The notes beneath the pieces are model-generated. The model did not search any database. It had not been told where the DNA came from and saw nothing but the letters and a program-made list of their open reading frames with translations. 64,000 nt of DNA, from contig CAAFPE010000102.1 in the NCBI GenBank assembly GCA_900764755.1, positions 1 through 64,000 of the forward strand, written 5' to 3'. The translations under genes and the position numbers were made by a program. Shown here in pieces: positions 7,695-15,823 of this stretch; within the stretch, counting starts at the first letter, position 1, and the number at the start of each line of letters is the position of its first letter. This stretch comes from an uncultured Oscillospiraceae bacterium. GTDB taxonomy: Bacteria > Bacillota > Clostridia > Oscillospirales > Oscillospiraceae.

Positions 7695-8702
7695 ATGAAA
7701 AAATTTTATAAAGAATTACTCGAAGAACTGATAAGCAGTGGAGAACTAAGCCCAGTGAGCCGGGAAAAAGTGTGGGAACGCTTTGAGCGTCTATATGGAA
7801 AGGAGACCGGAAAGAGAAAAAGGCTGGAATTGGAGTTGAATTCCTTAAAAAAGACACAGGAAAGCTGGAATGCATACACTCCAGTCTCCAAAGAGCTGAT
7901 CAAACAGACAGCAGATGTGCTGGACGCTTTTCTGCATGAGAAGCGGGAAGAAATCGAAAAGCAGACCAATAAATTTCATGAAACCTTCCATGCAGAACAA
8001 TCGGAAGATGAAAATATTTATTTATGCTACTTAAAACAGTCGGTCAGATACCTGGAGATTTTGCTGGATGATGCATCGTTAGAAGAAGATGCAGGCGTCC
8101 CCTCAGAAAATGGAGAATTAGAAGTTGATGAATATGATACTTCTTATTGTGCAAGTTTGATGTGGAAGTATCAGGACATGGAAGCAGACGAGATAACCAG
8201 AAAAAGACGGCAGGCAGAGTTTTGGGTGTGGTACATAAAAGAAGCTGCCAGATTATGCGATGATCCCATAAAAGAACGCATCAAAGTCGAATCTTTTATA
8301 CCGGATACTCCCATGTTAGAAATCAAAAACGCACAAGATTTTGTGCGGGCAATCAATTCCGAACTTGACTATATAAAGCATGAGAAATTGAATGATAAAA
8401 TAATTTTGAGGATTTATACCCGTAAACATAAAAAGGGATTGACATGTCCCGCATGCGGGAGACATTCAGAGCATATTAAGATAAGTTCGGAAGCAGTCAG
8501 TAAACTTAATAAATTTAAAGAATGGGCAGTCGAGCTTAGAACTGAAATTCATCTTTACTACTGTGATAATCAGGATTGCCCTGAAAAAAGTTTTCCTGAT
8601 CGAACCGAAGTAGGGCTCAACGAGGAAAAAGCCAACTTTTTATATATCACAAAGCAAAAGGAGAATGAGAAAATCATCAGTGACCTTTTTGGCCTGTCAT
8701 AG
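7695..8702 (+). CDS. helical Imm5-like protein with C-terminal zinc-ribbon-like segment
   Basis: The 335-residue product is strongly helical and charged over its first 220 residues. It contains a segment R-R-Q-A-E-F-W-V-W-Y-I-K-E-A-A (about 175-190) that resembles the FW-x-W helix of Imm5-type immunity proteins. The C-terminal third has C-P-A-C-G near residue 252 and C-D-N-Q-D-C-P near 292, a likely four-Cys metal site. The combination is unfamiliar and the Imm5 link is weak. It starts after AAGAGGTG at 7695 and is AT-rich like the other immunity-like genes. Confidence 0.55.
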   Translation: MKKFYKELLEELISSGELSPVSREKVWERFERLYGKETGKRKRLELELNSLKKTQESWNAYTPVSKELIKQTADVLDAFLHEKREEIEKQTNKFHETFHAEQSEDENIYLCYLKQSVRYLEILLDDASLEEDAGVPSENGELEVDEYDTSYCASLMWKYQDMEADEITRKRRQAEFWVWYIKEAARLCDDPIKERIKVESFIPDTPMLEIKNAQDFVRAINSELDYIKHEKLNDKIILRIYTRKHKKGLTCPACGRHSEHIKISSEAVSKLNKFKEWAVELRTEIHLYYCDNQDCPEKSFPDRTEVGLNEEKANFLYITKQKENEKIISDLFGLS

Positions 8703-8755
8703 CTGAAAATCTGGTCCAGAATACCAGTCAAACAACAGAGAAATGAGGAATCAAG

Positions 8756-9772
8756 GTGGTCAAAACAGCCTATCAAAAGCTATGGTTCTATCCCTTGGTG
8801 CGGATCGCGGTGGTCGGAATTTTGCTGAGCGCCCTTTTGTACCAGTTCCATGGTCTCCTGAGCGGTGGGGACGAGCTGGTGGCGCGTGTTTTGGGGTGGA
8901 TCTGCCTGGGATTCGGCGCTCTGCACGGGTCTTTGCTTGCGGTGGGCGTGATCCGCTATGTCATCCAGGTTCAGCGGGCAAGCCGCCGTCTGCGCGCCCT
9001 CCCCAGCTTGGTGAGGGATCGGCTGGACCAGGATCTGCAAACCGGGGACCGGATCAATGACCTGTATTTTACCAGTGACTTCCTCTTGGTCTATCAGCTC
9101 CAGGTCCGAAGCAAGCAGGGCTTCGCCTGTATTCCCTATTCAGAGATCGGTGGTGTCAGCATCGGTCAAAATGGCAGGGCAAAAAATCAGCTGGACATTT
9201 TGAGCCCGGAGGGAACCGTTTTACATACTGTGACCTATTCTCTGGAGGTGAGTCAGGCCCAGGCGGAGGAGATCGAGCGGAAGATCCTGTCTTTAAAGTC
9301 CAGGATGCAGGCAGTCAAAGATACCTCTGAGGAGCAGTCCCAGCGGGACCGTGCCGTCAAGCAGGCGCTGAAAAAGACCATGAGCGGCCTTCCCGCCTTC
9401 TTTTGCAGCCTCGCCGCGGTCCTGGGCTTCCTGGCCTCCATCGTTATGGCGGAGCATTTCCGGGAGAAGGCGGAGCTGCTGGAAGCGCTCCAATTCCCGG
9501 CGGACGCCTATGGCGCGCTTCTGTTCTGGCCCAATCTTCTGTTTTATGTGGTGATGTACGGCGGAATTCTGGTGATGCTCCTTTGCGGCGTCCTGCTGGT
9601 CCGGAATCTGTTCCACTCCAGGGAGGACGCATACGCTGAGCGGGCGTCCAAGATCAGGATTTTGCTTTTTATCGGAGGCGCGCTCCTGTTCATCCTCTTG
9701 ATAGGCGGCGTGTACACAGCCGACGTGCACACCTGGGAGAACATGGCACGGGGCTTCTATCTGTTGTTCTAA
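8756..9772 (+). CDS. membrane protein with central PH-like domain
   Basis: The 338-residue product has two N-terminal membrane helices (about 15-33 and 42-65). A cytosolic beta-rich domain follows (about 95-160: F-A-C-I-P-Y-S-E-I-G-G-V, then T-V-T-Y-S-L). After a charged helix come three to four C-terminal helices (about 210-230, 250-280 and 300-322). The I-P-Y-S-E-I-x-G-V pattern is typical of bacterial PH-like/YcxB domains that sit next to membranes. The GTG at 8756 follows GAGGAA with 6-nt spacing. High GC contrasts with the preceding AT-rich gene. The function is unknown. Confidence 0.65.
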   Translation: MVKTAYQKLWFYPLVRIAVVGILLSALLYQFHGLLSGGDELVARVLGWICLGFGALHGSLLAVGVIRYVIQVQRASRRLRALPSLVRDRLDQDLQTGDRINDLYFTSDFLLVYQLQVRSKQGFACIPYSEIGGVSIGQNGRAKNQLDILSPEGTVLHTVTYSLEVSQAQAEEIERKILSLKSRMQAVKDTSEEQSQRDRAVKQALKKTMSGLPAFFCSLAAVLGFLASIVMAEHFREKAELLEALQFPADAYGALLFWPNLLFYVVMYGGILVMLLCGVLLVRNLFHSREDAYAERASKIRILLFIGGALLFILLIGGVYTADVHTWENMARGFYLLF

Positions 9773-9880
9773 GATCTGTTGTTTCCGGCTTCCTTTGGCT
9801 GACCGGAGCGCCGCGTCAAGGGACAAGCCGGAACAGACGAAAGAATGGAGACTGTGGAAAGGTTTTGAGGTTGGAGCAGC

Positions 9881-10177
9881 ATGGAAAGGGATGAGAATGT
9901 GATAACAATTGATGAAGTAAAACAAATCGCTCATGAATTATTTTTAGAAAATCTGTCCGTTTCGGAGGTTGATTTCATTGAAGATATATCCTGTATCATA
10001 TATCGAAATGATGTGCTTGAATGTGGAGGTAACACGATACACAGCAAACATATTGATATAGAATTTTCATACGGAGAATGCTGTGAGATACCTCAAACCG
10101 CCCCGGCATTCCAGTTTATTTGTAAATTATGCAAGTTCACTCCATCAGAAAAAGAATTTACGATCTATCAAGCATAA
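9881..10177 (+). CDS. small AT-rich hypothetical, immunity-like
   Basis: The 98-residue acidic protein has a helix-strand pattern I-D-E-V-K-Q-I-A-H-E-L-F followed by C-I-I-Y-R-N-D-V-L-E-C-G-G. No family is recognised. Composition and size match the other small AT-rich genes of this island, so it may be another immunity-type cassette. ATG 9881 has only a weak ribosome site, and GTG 9899 is an alternative. Confidence 0.5.
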   Translation: MERDENVITIDEVKQIAHELFLENLSVSEVDFIEDISCIIYRNDVLECGGNTIHSKHIDIEFSYGECCEIPQTAPAFQFICKLCKFTPSEKEFTIYQA

Positions 10178-10238
10178 TTGATTTTGCCCCGCTTGAAGGA
10201 CAACTCATACCCTGAGCGGGTATCCAAAAAGGATTTTT

Positions 10239-11243
10239 ATGAAAAAGCGAACGATCAACATTTTTTCCATTCTTCTGGTCTTTCTGCTCCTGTTGGTTGG
10301 CTGCCGGGACAGCGGGCAGGAGCAGCCCCTGGGCGAATGGGACCGGGAGGCCGGTATCCTGACCGTGGATGGCGTGCGCTACCGAAAGGATGAGGCGCTG
10401 GTATCCATTGGGGATGGGCTCCACCGATGGAGATATGAGCAGTCTGTCACAGAGCAGATCGCCAGCACCGGGGAGCGCGGCGGTCAGGAGACCTATCTGG
10501 TCTTTGCCGACGGGACGGAGCGGCGGCTTCTCTATGGGCGGGGGGACGGCTTTTCCTTCGGCCCGCTGTCCTATGAGGTCTGGTTCCGGGAGGATCTGCT
10601 GGACGAGCTGTCCGGCCCCCTGACGGAGGAAAAGGTCTCCTGCGGGACCCTCACAGATGCGCAGCTCACCCAGCTGCTGGCTCTGTATGAGAGTACCGAG
10701 CAGAAAGACTCCCTCTCCTATGAGGACGCCCAGGCGGAGGCCCGGGCGCTGGAACTGGAAAGCCACCGGCTGTGGCGCTGGCTGGAGCTGCCCCACCGGG
10801 AGATCCCGGGGGTGACCGCCCATATCGGCTTCTATTTCAGTGCCCGGACGGGAGCTCCTTATCTAAGGTGCCTGGACGGAGCGCTCCGGCCCTGTCCCAC
10901 AGAACTGACAGATGCCCTGGCCCTCTTGCCGTCCCTGCCGCAGATCCTTTCTGTGACGGAGGATGACCCCCGGCTCAAGCCTTTGCTGGACGCGCTGTAC
11001 CCCATGTCCCGGACGGAGGGGCTTTCCTGGGATGAATTCCTGCACACTTTTTCAGCAGACCAGTCCCCGGAAGCGCTGGAGTTTCGCATTGATCTCTACC
11101 GCCCGGAGGAGGACAGTTGGCCTGTCCAGGTTTTGCGCGGCTGCTGCCACCCCCAGACGGGGACCCCCTATCTGCTGTTTCAGGACGGACAGCTGCGCCC
11201 GGTCCCGCAAAACGCCGCGGACAGTCTGGGGCTTTCAAAATAA
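10239..11243 (+). CDS. lipoprotein of unknown function
   Basis: The 334-residue product begins with a lipoprotein signal: basic start, hydrophobic core and the lipobox L-L-V-G-C, which places the lipidated Cys at about residue 22. The mature part contains two similar segments, each with R-T/Q-G-x-P-Y-L and a following R-P-x-P (around residues 205-220 and 308-325). This suggests an internal duplication. It probably faces the outside of the membrane. The next gene starts 25 bp downstream, so the two are likely cotranscribed. Confidence 0.7.
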   Translation: MKKRTINIFSILLVFLLLLVGCRDSGQEQPLGEWDREAGILTVDGVRYRKDEALVSIGDGLHRWRYEQSVTEQIASTGERGGQETYLVFADGTERRLLYGRGDGFSFGPLSYEVWFREDLLDELSGPLTEEKVSCGTLTDAQLTQLLALYESTEQKDSLSYEDAQAEARALELESHRLWRWLELPHREIPGVTAHIGFYFSARTGAPYLRCLDGALRPCPTELTDALALLPSLPQILSVTEDDPRLKPLLDALYPMSRTEGLSWDEFLHTFSADQSPEALEFRIDLYRPEEDSWPVQVLRGCCHPQTGTPYLLFQDGQLRPVPQNAADSLGLSK

Positions 11244-11268
11244 CTGTTTCCAATAGGAGATGAATGTG

Positions 11269-12285
11269 ATGAAGAAAACAAACCCGCAGATCCGGAAGGT
11301 CGGGGCAGCGGGACCAGACCAAAAGACCGCCTTTATCAACGAGACGGCAAGTGATGCCGACCTCCAGCGGATGATCGACCGGTTTCGGGCCGGTGACTGG
11401 CCGTTTTTACTGCTTGAAACAGAGCAATGCAGGATCAGCATCAACACCTTGGATGCACCGGAAGGAAATTGCGCGGTCACGATCATTCTGAAGCACCATG
11501 GGCAGTGGAAGGCGCTGACAAAGGCATTCCCCATAGAGCTGGGCGTGTCCATGCTTCTCGACTGTTATGAACAGGGGTGCCTGTACCAGGATTTTAACGG
11601 GTGGTATGATGCCACCGATAATTTTCAAAACAGCGTACGGGATGTGCGGAACAGCGTGGAAGAAGCCCCGTCCGCCCTTCGTCCCGGCAGCCAAACCAAT
11701 CGGGAAACGGCGGAGATGAAGAAGACAAATCCGCTCTATGTCCTGGCCTGGTACGTCCCGCCCATTCTGCTGATCCCGGCTCTGTTTATGTTCCTTGTCC
11801 GCGTGGATGCGAGTGAACGGTTTTTGGATTTCCTGACCCTGCTGCTTGTGCTTCTGATCGTGGCCATCCCCATCTGTGTGCCCATCCTGATGAAAAAAAG
11901 AATGGAAAAACGGGCGGCGGTCTTGGAGAAGGACTTCCCCAACATCAACTACAAATTTACATCCCACAACTGTGTGCTCTATCTGGATACCGAGGGCGGT
12001 CATGTCGGTGTGGTGTGGAAGAACAACCCCTCCCGTCTGCAAATGGCCGATCCGGCCCAGATCACCGACATCCGCACCAACAACGGCCAGCAGCTGCGGG
12101 GCACCTCCCTGGTGAGCTGCCAGTTCCGGCTGGACGGCAAAAAGGTGAAGATCTATACCCTGCGCATCTCAGGTGGACAGCTCTCCATGAAGCACCCCCG
12201 GGTGATGGAGGCCATCGCCAAGGCGGATCAGCTTGGCGAAACTCTGCGGGCCGTGCAGGCCCAGAGGGCGCGGAGAGGAGCGTGA
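11269..12285 (+). CDS. two-TM membrane protein, possible gene fusion
   Basis: The 338-residue product has a soluble N-terminal part (1-145), two membrane helices (about 153-175 and 180-200) and a C-terminal beta-rich domain (about 220-310). The ATG at 11269 is chosen because AGGAGA lies 9 nt upstream; ATG 11260 would overlap it. Around 11716 a second M-K-K-T-N-P motif occurs, preceded by GGCGGAG, and it repeats the N-terminus of the gene. The current gene therefore looks like two related cassettes fused in frame. The internal ATG could start a shorter product containing only the membrane and C-terminal domains. Confidence 0.65.
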   Translation: MKKTNPQIRKVGAAGPDQKTAFINETASDADLQRMIDRFRAGDWPFLLLETEQCRISINTLDAPEGNCAVTIILKHHGQWKALTKAFPIELGVSMLLDCYEQGCLYQDFNGWYDATDNFQNSVRDVRNSVEEAPSALRPGSQTNRETAEMKKTNPLYVLAWYVPPILLIPALFMFLVRVDASERFLDFLTLLLVLLIVAIPICVPILMKKRMEKRAAVLEKDFPNINYKFTSHNCVLYLDTEGGHVGVVWKNNPSRLQMADPAQITDIRTNNGQQLRGTSLVSCQFRLDGKKVKIYTLRISGGQLSMKHPRVMEAIAKADQLGETLRAVQAQRARRGA

Positions 12286-12288
12286 GGG

Positions 12289-12738
12289 ATGCTGTACGAC
12301 CTTTTGGAACTTTTGCTTGGGCCCCTTTTGACAAAGCAGGAACAGAAAATGCCCAAATGCAAGGCCTGTAAAAAGCGGATGGAGCAGATGGGACCGCCCC
12401 GGCTGTTCCTGCTGCCGGTTTACAGCGATGGGCGGTACCCCGCCAGCGCGGATTATTTCAAGGAACACTGCGTCCCCATCCAGCGGGAGGAGGAGATTCC
12501 CACCGCCCGCCGGGCCTGCCGCACCTGGCGGCTCCGTTGTCCCATGTGCGGCGCACAGTATATGTTTGTCCAGGATTTCCTGCGGGTGCGGCAGGACGAG
12601 ACCCTGGAGGGCACATATCTCTATGAGTATCAGGAACTTGCCGGCCTGCTGTTCCAACGGCCCGGAGACCGGGCGGCGGAAGCCCCCCGCCGCATGGAGG
12701 ACGCGGTATGCGATACCAGCGCCTTTGCAGAGAAGTGA
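12289..12738 (+). CDS. zinc-ribbon-like hypothetical protein
   Basis: The 149-residue product has C-K-A-C-K (about 24-28) and C-P-M-C-G (about 84-88), two CxxC pairs likely to bind one zinc. It starts 3 bp after the preceding stop, so it is in the same transcript. No catalytic motif is seen. It may be an adaptor or nucleic-acid/protein-binding protein, but no specific role can be inferred. Confidence 0.6.
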   Translation: MLYDLLELLLGPLLTKQEQKMPKCKACKKRMEQMGPPRLFLLPVYSDGRYPASADYFKEHCVPIQREEEIPTARRACRTWRLRCPMCGAQYMFVQDFLRVRQDETLEGTYLYEYQELAGLLFQRPGDRAAEAPRRMEDAVCDTSAFAEK

Positions 12739-12787
12739 CAGCCCCGGGGAGATGCCCGGCGGCAGAGACAGAAAGAGAGGAATCAAT

Positions 12788-13516
12788 ATGACATCTACTT
12801 ATCAAGCTTGGTTAAACAAGGACAGGGAATGGAGCGGCGGCTATTGCAGCCGCACCCGCAAAAGTAGTCTCACAAAGGTCGTACCCCTGACCCTGCTGCT
12901 CACCGCCCTTGTGCTCGGCGGCGTGGGGCTCCTGAGTGGCGGCGGTGTGCCGGGACTGGTGTCCGGGGCGCTTGGAGGGCTGGTGTTCGGTCTGATCTTC
13001 TGCGGCATTTATCTGGCCATTCTGACGGCCAATCTCAGCCCCGCCCGCTACACCCGGAAGCTGGAGCAGAGCGTCCGGGAGTTCTCCATGGATGAGACGG
13101 AACGGGAACAGCTGGGAAAGGAGATGCTGGCGGCGCTGGAGGATGACAAGGGAGTGGTCTCCTACCAGATGACGGGACCCAACTCCAAGGGCACCCCGGC
13201 CCGGGTGATCCTGACGCCCCACTATATCCTGCAGGAGGGCAGCACGCCCTATGCCGTGCTGATCCGGCTGAGCGACATCGCGGAGATCCGGACGGGCGCC
13301 GAGCGGAAGATCGCGACCACGCGCGGGGGCAGCAGTAAGACCCACCACTATTTTACCCTCTATTCCATCGGCTTTTACCGGAAGGACCGCTTCGAACGGG
13401 GACTGGATGGAAACGATCTCCCGGACTGCGCCATGGGTTTCTTCCAGGAGGAACTGCGGGATGAGGTGGTGAAGCGGATGCAGGACGGCGGCCTCCGAGT
13501 CGTTTCCGCGGAATAA
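12788..13516 (+). CDS. two-TM membrane protein with cytosolic PH-like domain
   Basis: The 242-residue product has two membrane helices (about 30-50 and 55-80, Gly-rich) and a C-terminal soluble region with strands A-R-V-I-L-T-P-H-Y-I-L and S-D-I-A-E-I-R-T-G. That is the pattern seen in membrane-linked PH-like domains. ATG 12788 follows GAGAGGAATC, and the longer open frame upstream overlaps the previous gene and is not used. The architecture parallels the proteins at 8756 and 15824, so these may be related parts of one envelope system. Confidence 0.6.
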   Translation: MTSTYQAWLNKDREWSGGYCSRTRKSSLTKVVPLTLLLTALVLGGVGLLSGGGVPGLVSGALGGLVFGLIFCGIYLAILTANLSPARYTRKLEQSVREFSMDETEREQLGKEMLAALEDDKGVVSYQMTGPNSKGTPARVILTPHYILQEGSTPYAVLIRLSDIAEIRTGAERKIATTRGGSSKTHHYFTLYSIGFYRKDRFERGLDGNDLPDCAMGFFQEELRDEVVKRMQDGGLRVVSAE

Positions 13517-13531
13517 ACGAAGGGAGACTGT

Positions 13532-14626
13532 ATGGGAAAGAAGTTTTGCGGCGAGGAGTTGGAGGCGGCGATCAAGCGCCTCCCCCGGGGAAAGTTCCAG
13601 ATGGACGCTTATTTGAACGCCATCCAGCAGGCGGATGCGGCCGGAGATCCCTACTGGCGGCTGATGTTCCGGTGTGACTACTGCTACGAGGCCACCTTCC
13701 GGGACGACCCGCCCAAGGCCATCCCGGTGGCGGCGGAGTTCTGTGCCCTTTTTGAAGAAAATGCGGAAGCGTTTATTGCGCGTTCCCCGGACGGCGCATC
13801 TGAGATGCATCTGATGATTATGCAGATGGGTATTGACCCCATTGTATTTCTTCCCCAGATCCCTATAAAGCAGTGGGAAACGATGATGGCCGAATTTTAT
13901 CGCTGGGTCAAGTATTACCATATCGGCCTGCGCACCTACTGGTGGCAGATGGCCCGGTTCTGGCGGTATGTGGATCGGAAAAAGGCGTATGAGTATTTCC
14001 AAAAGTTCTGGAAGACCGGCCGGGACGGGCTCTCCGACTGCCGGACCTGTGAGCGCAGCTACGCCGTACAGATGGAACTGTTGATGGGAAACCGGGCGGC
14101 GGCGGACGAGTATGCCAAGCCCATGGAACAGGGGCGTATGCGCTTCTGCCCGGATACACCCCATCTTTACTGGCTGGCCTATCTGGAATATGCTCTGGAC
14201 CACGGGGACATGAAAGAGGCGGAGAAGCGCGCTAACGCCCTCTACCGCAAGGGAAACCGAGATAAGAGCGACCTGAGCTATATTGGAGCCATCCTGCGCT
14301 GCTGGGCCTATACCGATCCGGAACGAGCTTTGGAACTGTTTGCAAAACGGCTGGAGTGGTCCATCGGGATGTGGGACCAGAAAAAGGTCTATGACTTCGA
14401 TAAGGGGGCCTGCGTCCTGTTCCGGCGGCTGTCCAAGCATCAGCAGGCGGTACATCTGGATCTGCCCCATACGTTTCCTCTCTGGCGGGAGGATGGAGCG
14501 TACAGCACCAAGGAACTGGCCAACTGGTTTCGTGAGCAGGCAGAGACCATCAGCAGGCGCTTTGACGAACGCAACGGAAGTCACTGTTTTGGACACGATC
14601 TCGCGGTGACTTTGGCAAAGCGATAA
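13532..14626 (+). CDS. helical repeat protein, island paralogue 1
   Basis: The 364-residue protein is predicted to be an all-helical, TPR-like solenoid. Recognisable family marks are F-R-D-D-P-P-K-A-I-P-V-A-A-E-F (about 50-65), F-L-P-Q-I-P (about 108), D-C-R-T-C-E-R (about 168-174), E-W-S-I-G-M-W-D-Q-K-K-V (about 274-286) and a C-terminal R-R-F-D-E-R-N-G. The same marks recur in the proteins at 14653, 16919 and 18443. It has no signal peptide or membrane helix, so it is probably cytosolic. It starts 15 bp after the preceding membrane-protein gene behind GAAGGGAG. The family is not recognised. Confidence 0.7.
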   Translation: MGKKFCGEELEAAIKRLPRGKFQMDAYLNAIQQADAAGDPYWRLMFRCDYCYEATFRDDPPKAIPVAAEFCALFEENAEAFIARSPDGASEMHLMIMQMGIDPIVFLPQIPIKQWETMMAEFYRWVKYYHIGLRTYWWQMARFWRYVDRKKAYEYFQKFWKTGRDGLSDCRTCERSYAVQMELLMGNRAAADEYAKPMEQGRMRFCPDTPHLYWLAYLEYALDHGDMKEAEKRANALYRKGNRDKSDLSYIGAILRCWAYTDPERALELFAKRLEWSIGMWDQKKVYDFDKGACVLFRRLSKHQQAVHLDLPHTFPLWREDGAYSTKELANWFREQAETISRRFDERNGSHCFGHDLAVTLAKR

Positions 14627-14652
14627 GGTTTCGCGGTTATGGAGGGCACGAT

Positions 14653-15786
14653 ATGAGCAGTGAAGAAAAAGAAGCCGTTGATTTCGGTCAGTTGCGCCGG
14701 CTCATCGACAAGCTTCCCAAAGGGAAAGCCAGGATCGATGCGTATGCGGAAGCCATTCGATTGGCGGATAAGCTCCAAAACACAGACCGGCAACTGGAGT
14801 TCCGGTTCGGCTATGCCAGTGAGATGTATTTTCAGGACGATCCTCCCAAATGCATCGGTGTTGCGGCAGAGTTTGGCTCTATCTTTGAGGCCGCGCCTCT
14901 TGAGATACGAAAAGATAAAGCTTGGATCGATGCCTATCTCATGATTACCCAGCTGGGTGTAGATGTGATGAAAAACCTGCCGCAGATCCCCATGCCCCAA
15001 TACGAAGCGGCTTTAGAGCAGTACAATCAGCTCACTAAGCGCTATGGCATCGGCCGGCGCACCTATTTTTGGCAGATGTATGAGCGTTGGGAATATGCTG
15101 ACCCAGAGCGGGCGCTGGAGTATATAGAACTTGCCATACAGACGCCGCCGGATGACCACTTTGGAAACTGCAACGCCTGCGAGCATTCCTGGGCTGCGGA
15201 GTTATACATCCGTCTCGGCAGACTGGAGGAGGCCCAGCGGTATGTTCAGCCCCTGGAGACCTATCGCTTCTCCCCGTGCGAGAATTCATTTCAGAATATC
15301 TGGGCCGCCTACCTGGAATCCGCTCTGGACCGGGGCGATCTGGAGGCCGCCGTCCCCCTGGCCCAAAAACTCTATAAGAAGGGCAACCGCAACCGGACCG
15401 ACCTGCGCTTTCTTGGGCCCGTCCTGCGCTGCTGGGGCATGACCAATGTTGACCGGGGGCTATCCCTCTTTGCCAAGCGGCTGGAGTGGAGTATTGGGAT
15501 GTGGGACCAGAAAAAGGTCTATGACTTCGATAAGGGGGCCTGCGTCCTCTTCCGGCGGCTGGCCGGAGTGCGGCAGACGGTAAAGCTGGAACTCCCCCAA
15601 GCGTTTCTATTGTGGCGGGAGGACGGGCGATACTCGGTGGAGGAGCTGGCGGACTGGTTCCAGACCCAGGCCGAGAGCATCGGCCGCCGCTTCGACCGCC
15701 GCAACAGCAGCCATTATTTTGAGCAGGATCTGGAGGCAGCCTTGAAGCAATGTGACCTGTCACATTTCAGTACAAGCAATCTATAA
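14653..15786 (+). CDS. helical repeat protein, island paralogue 2
   Basis: The 377-residue product is the closest relative of paralogue 1 and shares the order of marks: F-Q-D-D-P-P-K, N-L-P-Q-I-P, D-x-F-G-N-C-N-A-C-E, E-W-S-I-G-M-W-D-Q and R-R-F-D-R-R-N-S. A 53-bp block (15496-15548) is identical to 14366-14418 although flanking sequence differs, which suggests recent gene conversion or strong local constraint. It starts 26 bp after paralogue 1. The conserved CxxC and the final R-F-D-x-R-N could be a metal or ligand site, but that is inference. Confidence 0.7.
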   Translation: MSSEEKEAVDFGQLRRLIDKLPKGKARIDAYAEAIRLADKLQNTDRQLEFRFGYASEMYFQDDPPKCIGVAAEFGSIFEAAPLEIRKDKAWIDAYLMITQLGVDVMKNLPQIPMPQYEAALEQYNQLTKRYGIGRRTYFWQMYERWEYADPERALEYIELAIQTPPDDHFGNCNACEHSWAAELYIRLGRLEEAQRYVQPLETYRFSPCENSFQNIWAAYLESALDRGDLEAAVPLAQKLYKKGNRNRTDLRFLGPVLRCWGMTNVDRGLSLFAKRLEWSIGMWDQKKVYDFDKGACVLFRRLAGVRQTVKLELPQAFLLWREDGRYSVEELADWFQTQAESIGRRFDRRNSSHYFEQDLEAALKQCDLSHFSTSNL

Positions 15787-15823
15787 TAGGCGGCAAGTCA
15801 TGGAACGAAAGGTGGTGGATAAT

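Noticed and set aside
12812..14596. 594-codon minus-strand frame
   Set aside because: It spans two + strand genes and their gap, with no motifs; it is a GC shadow.
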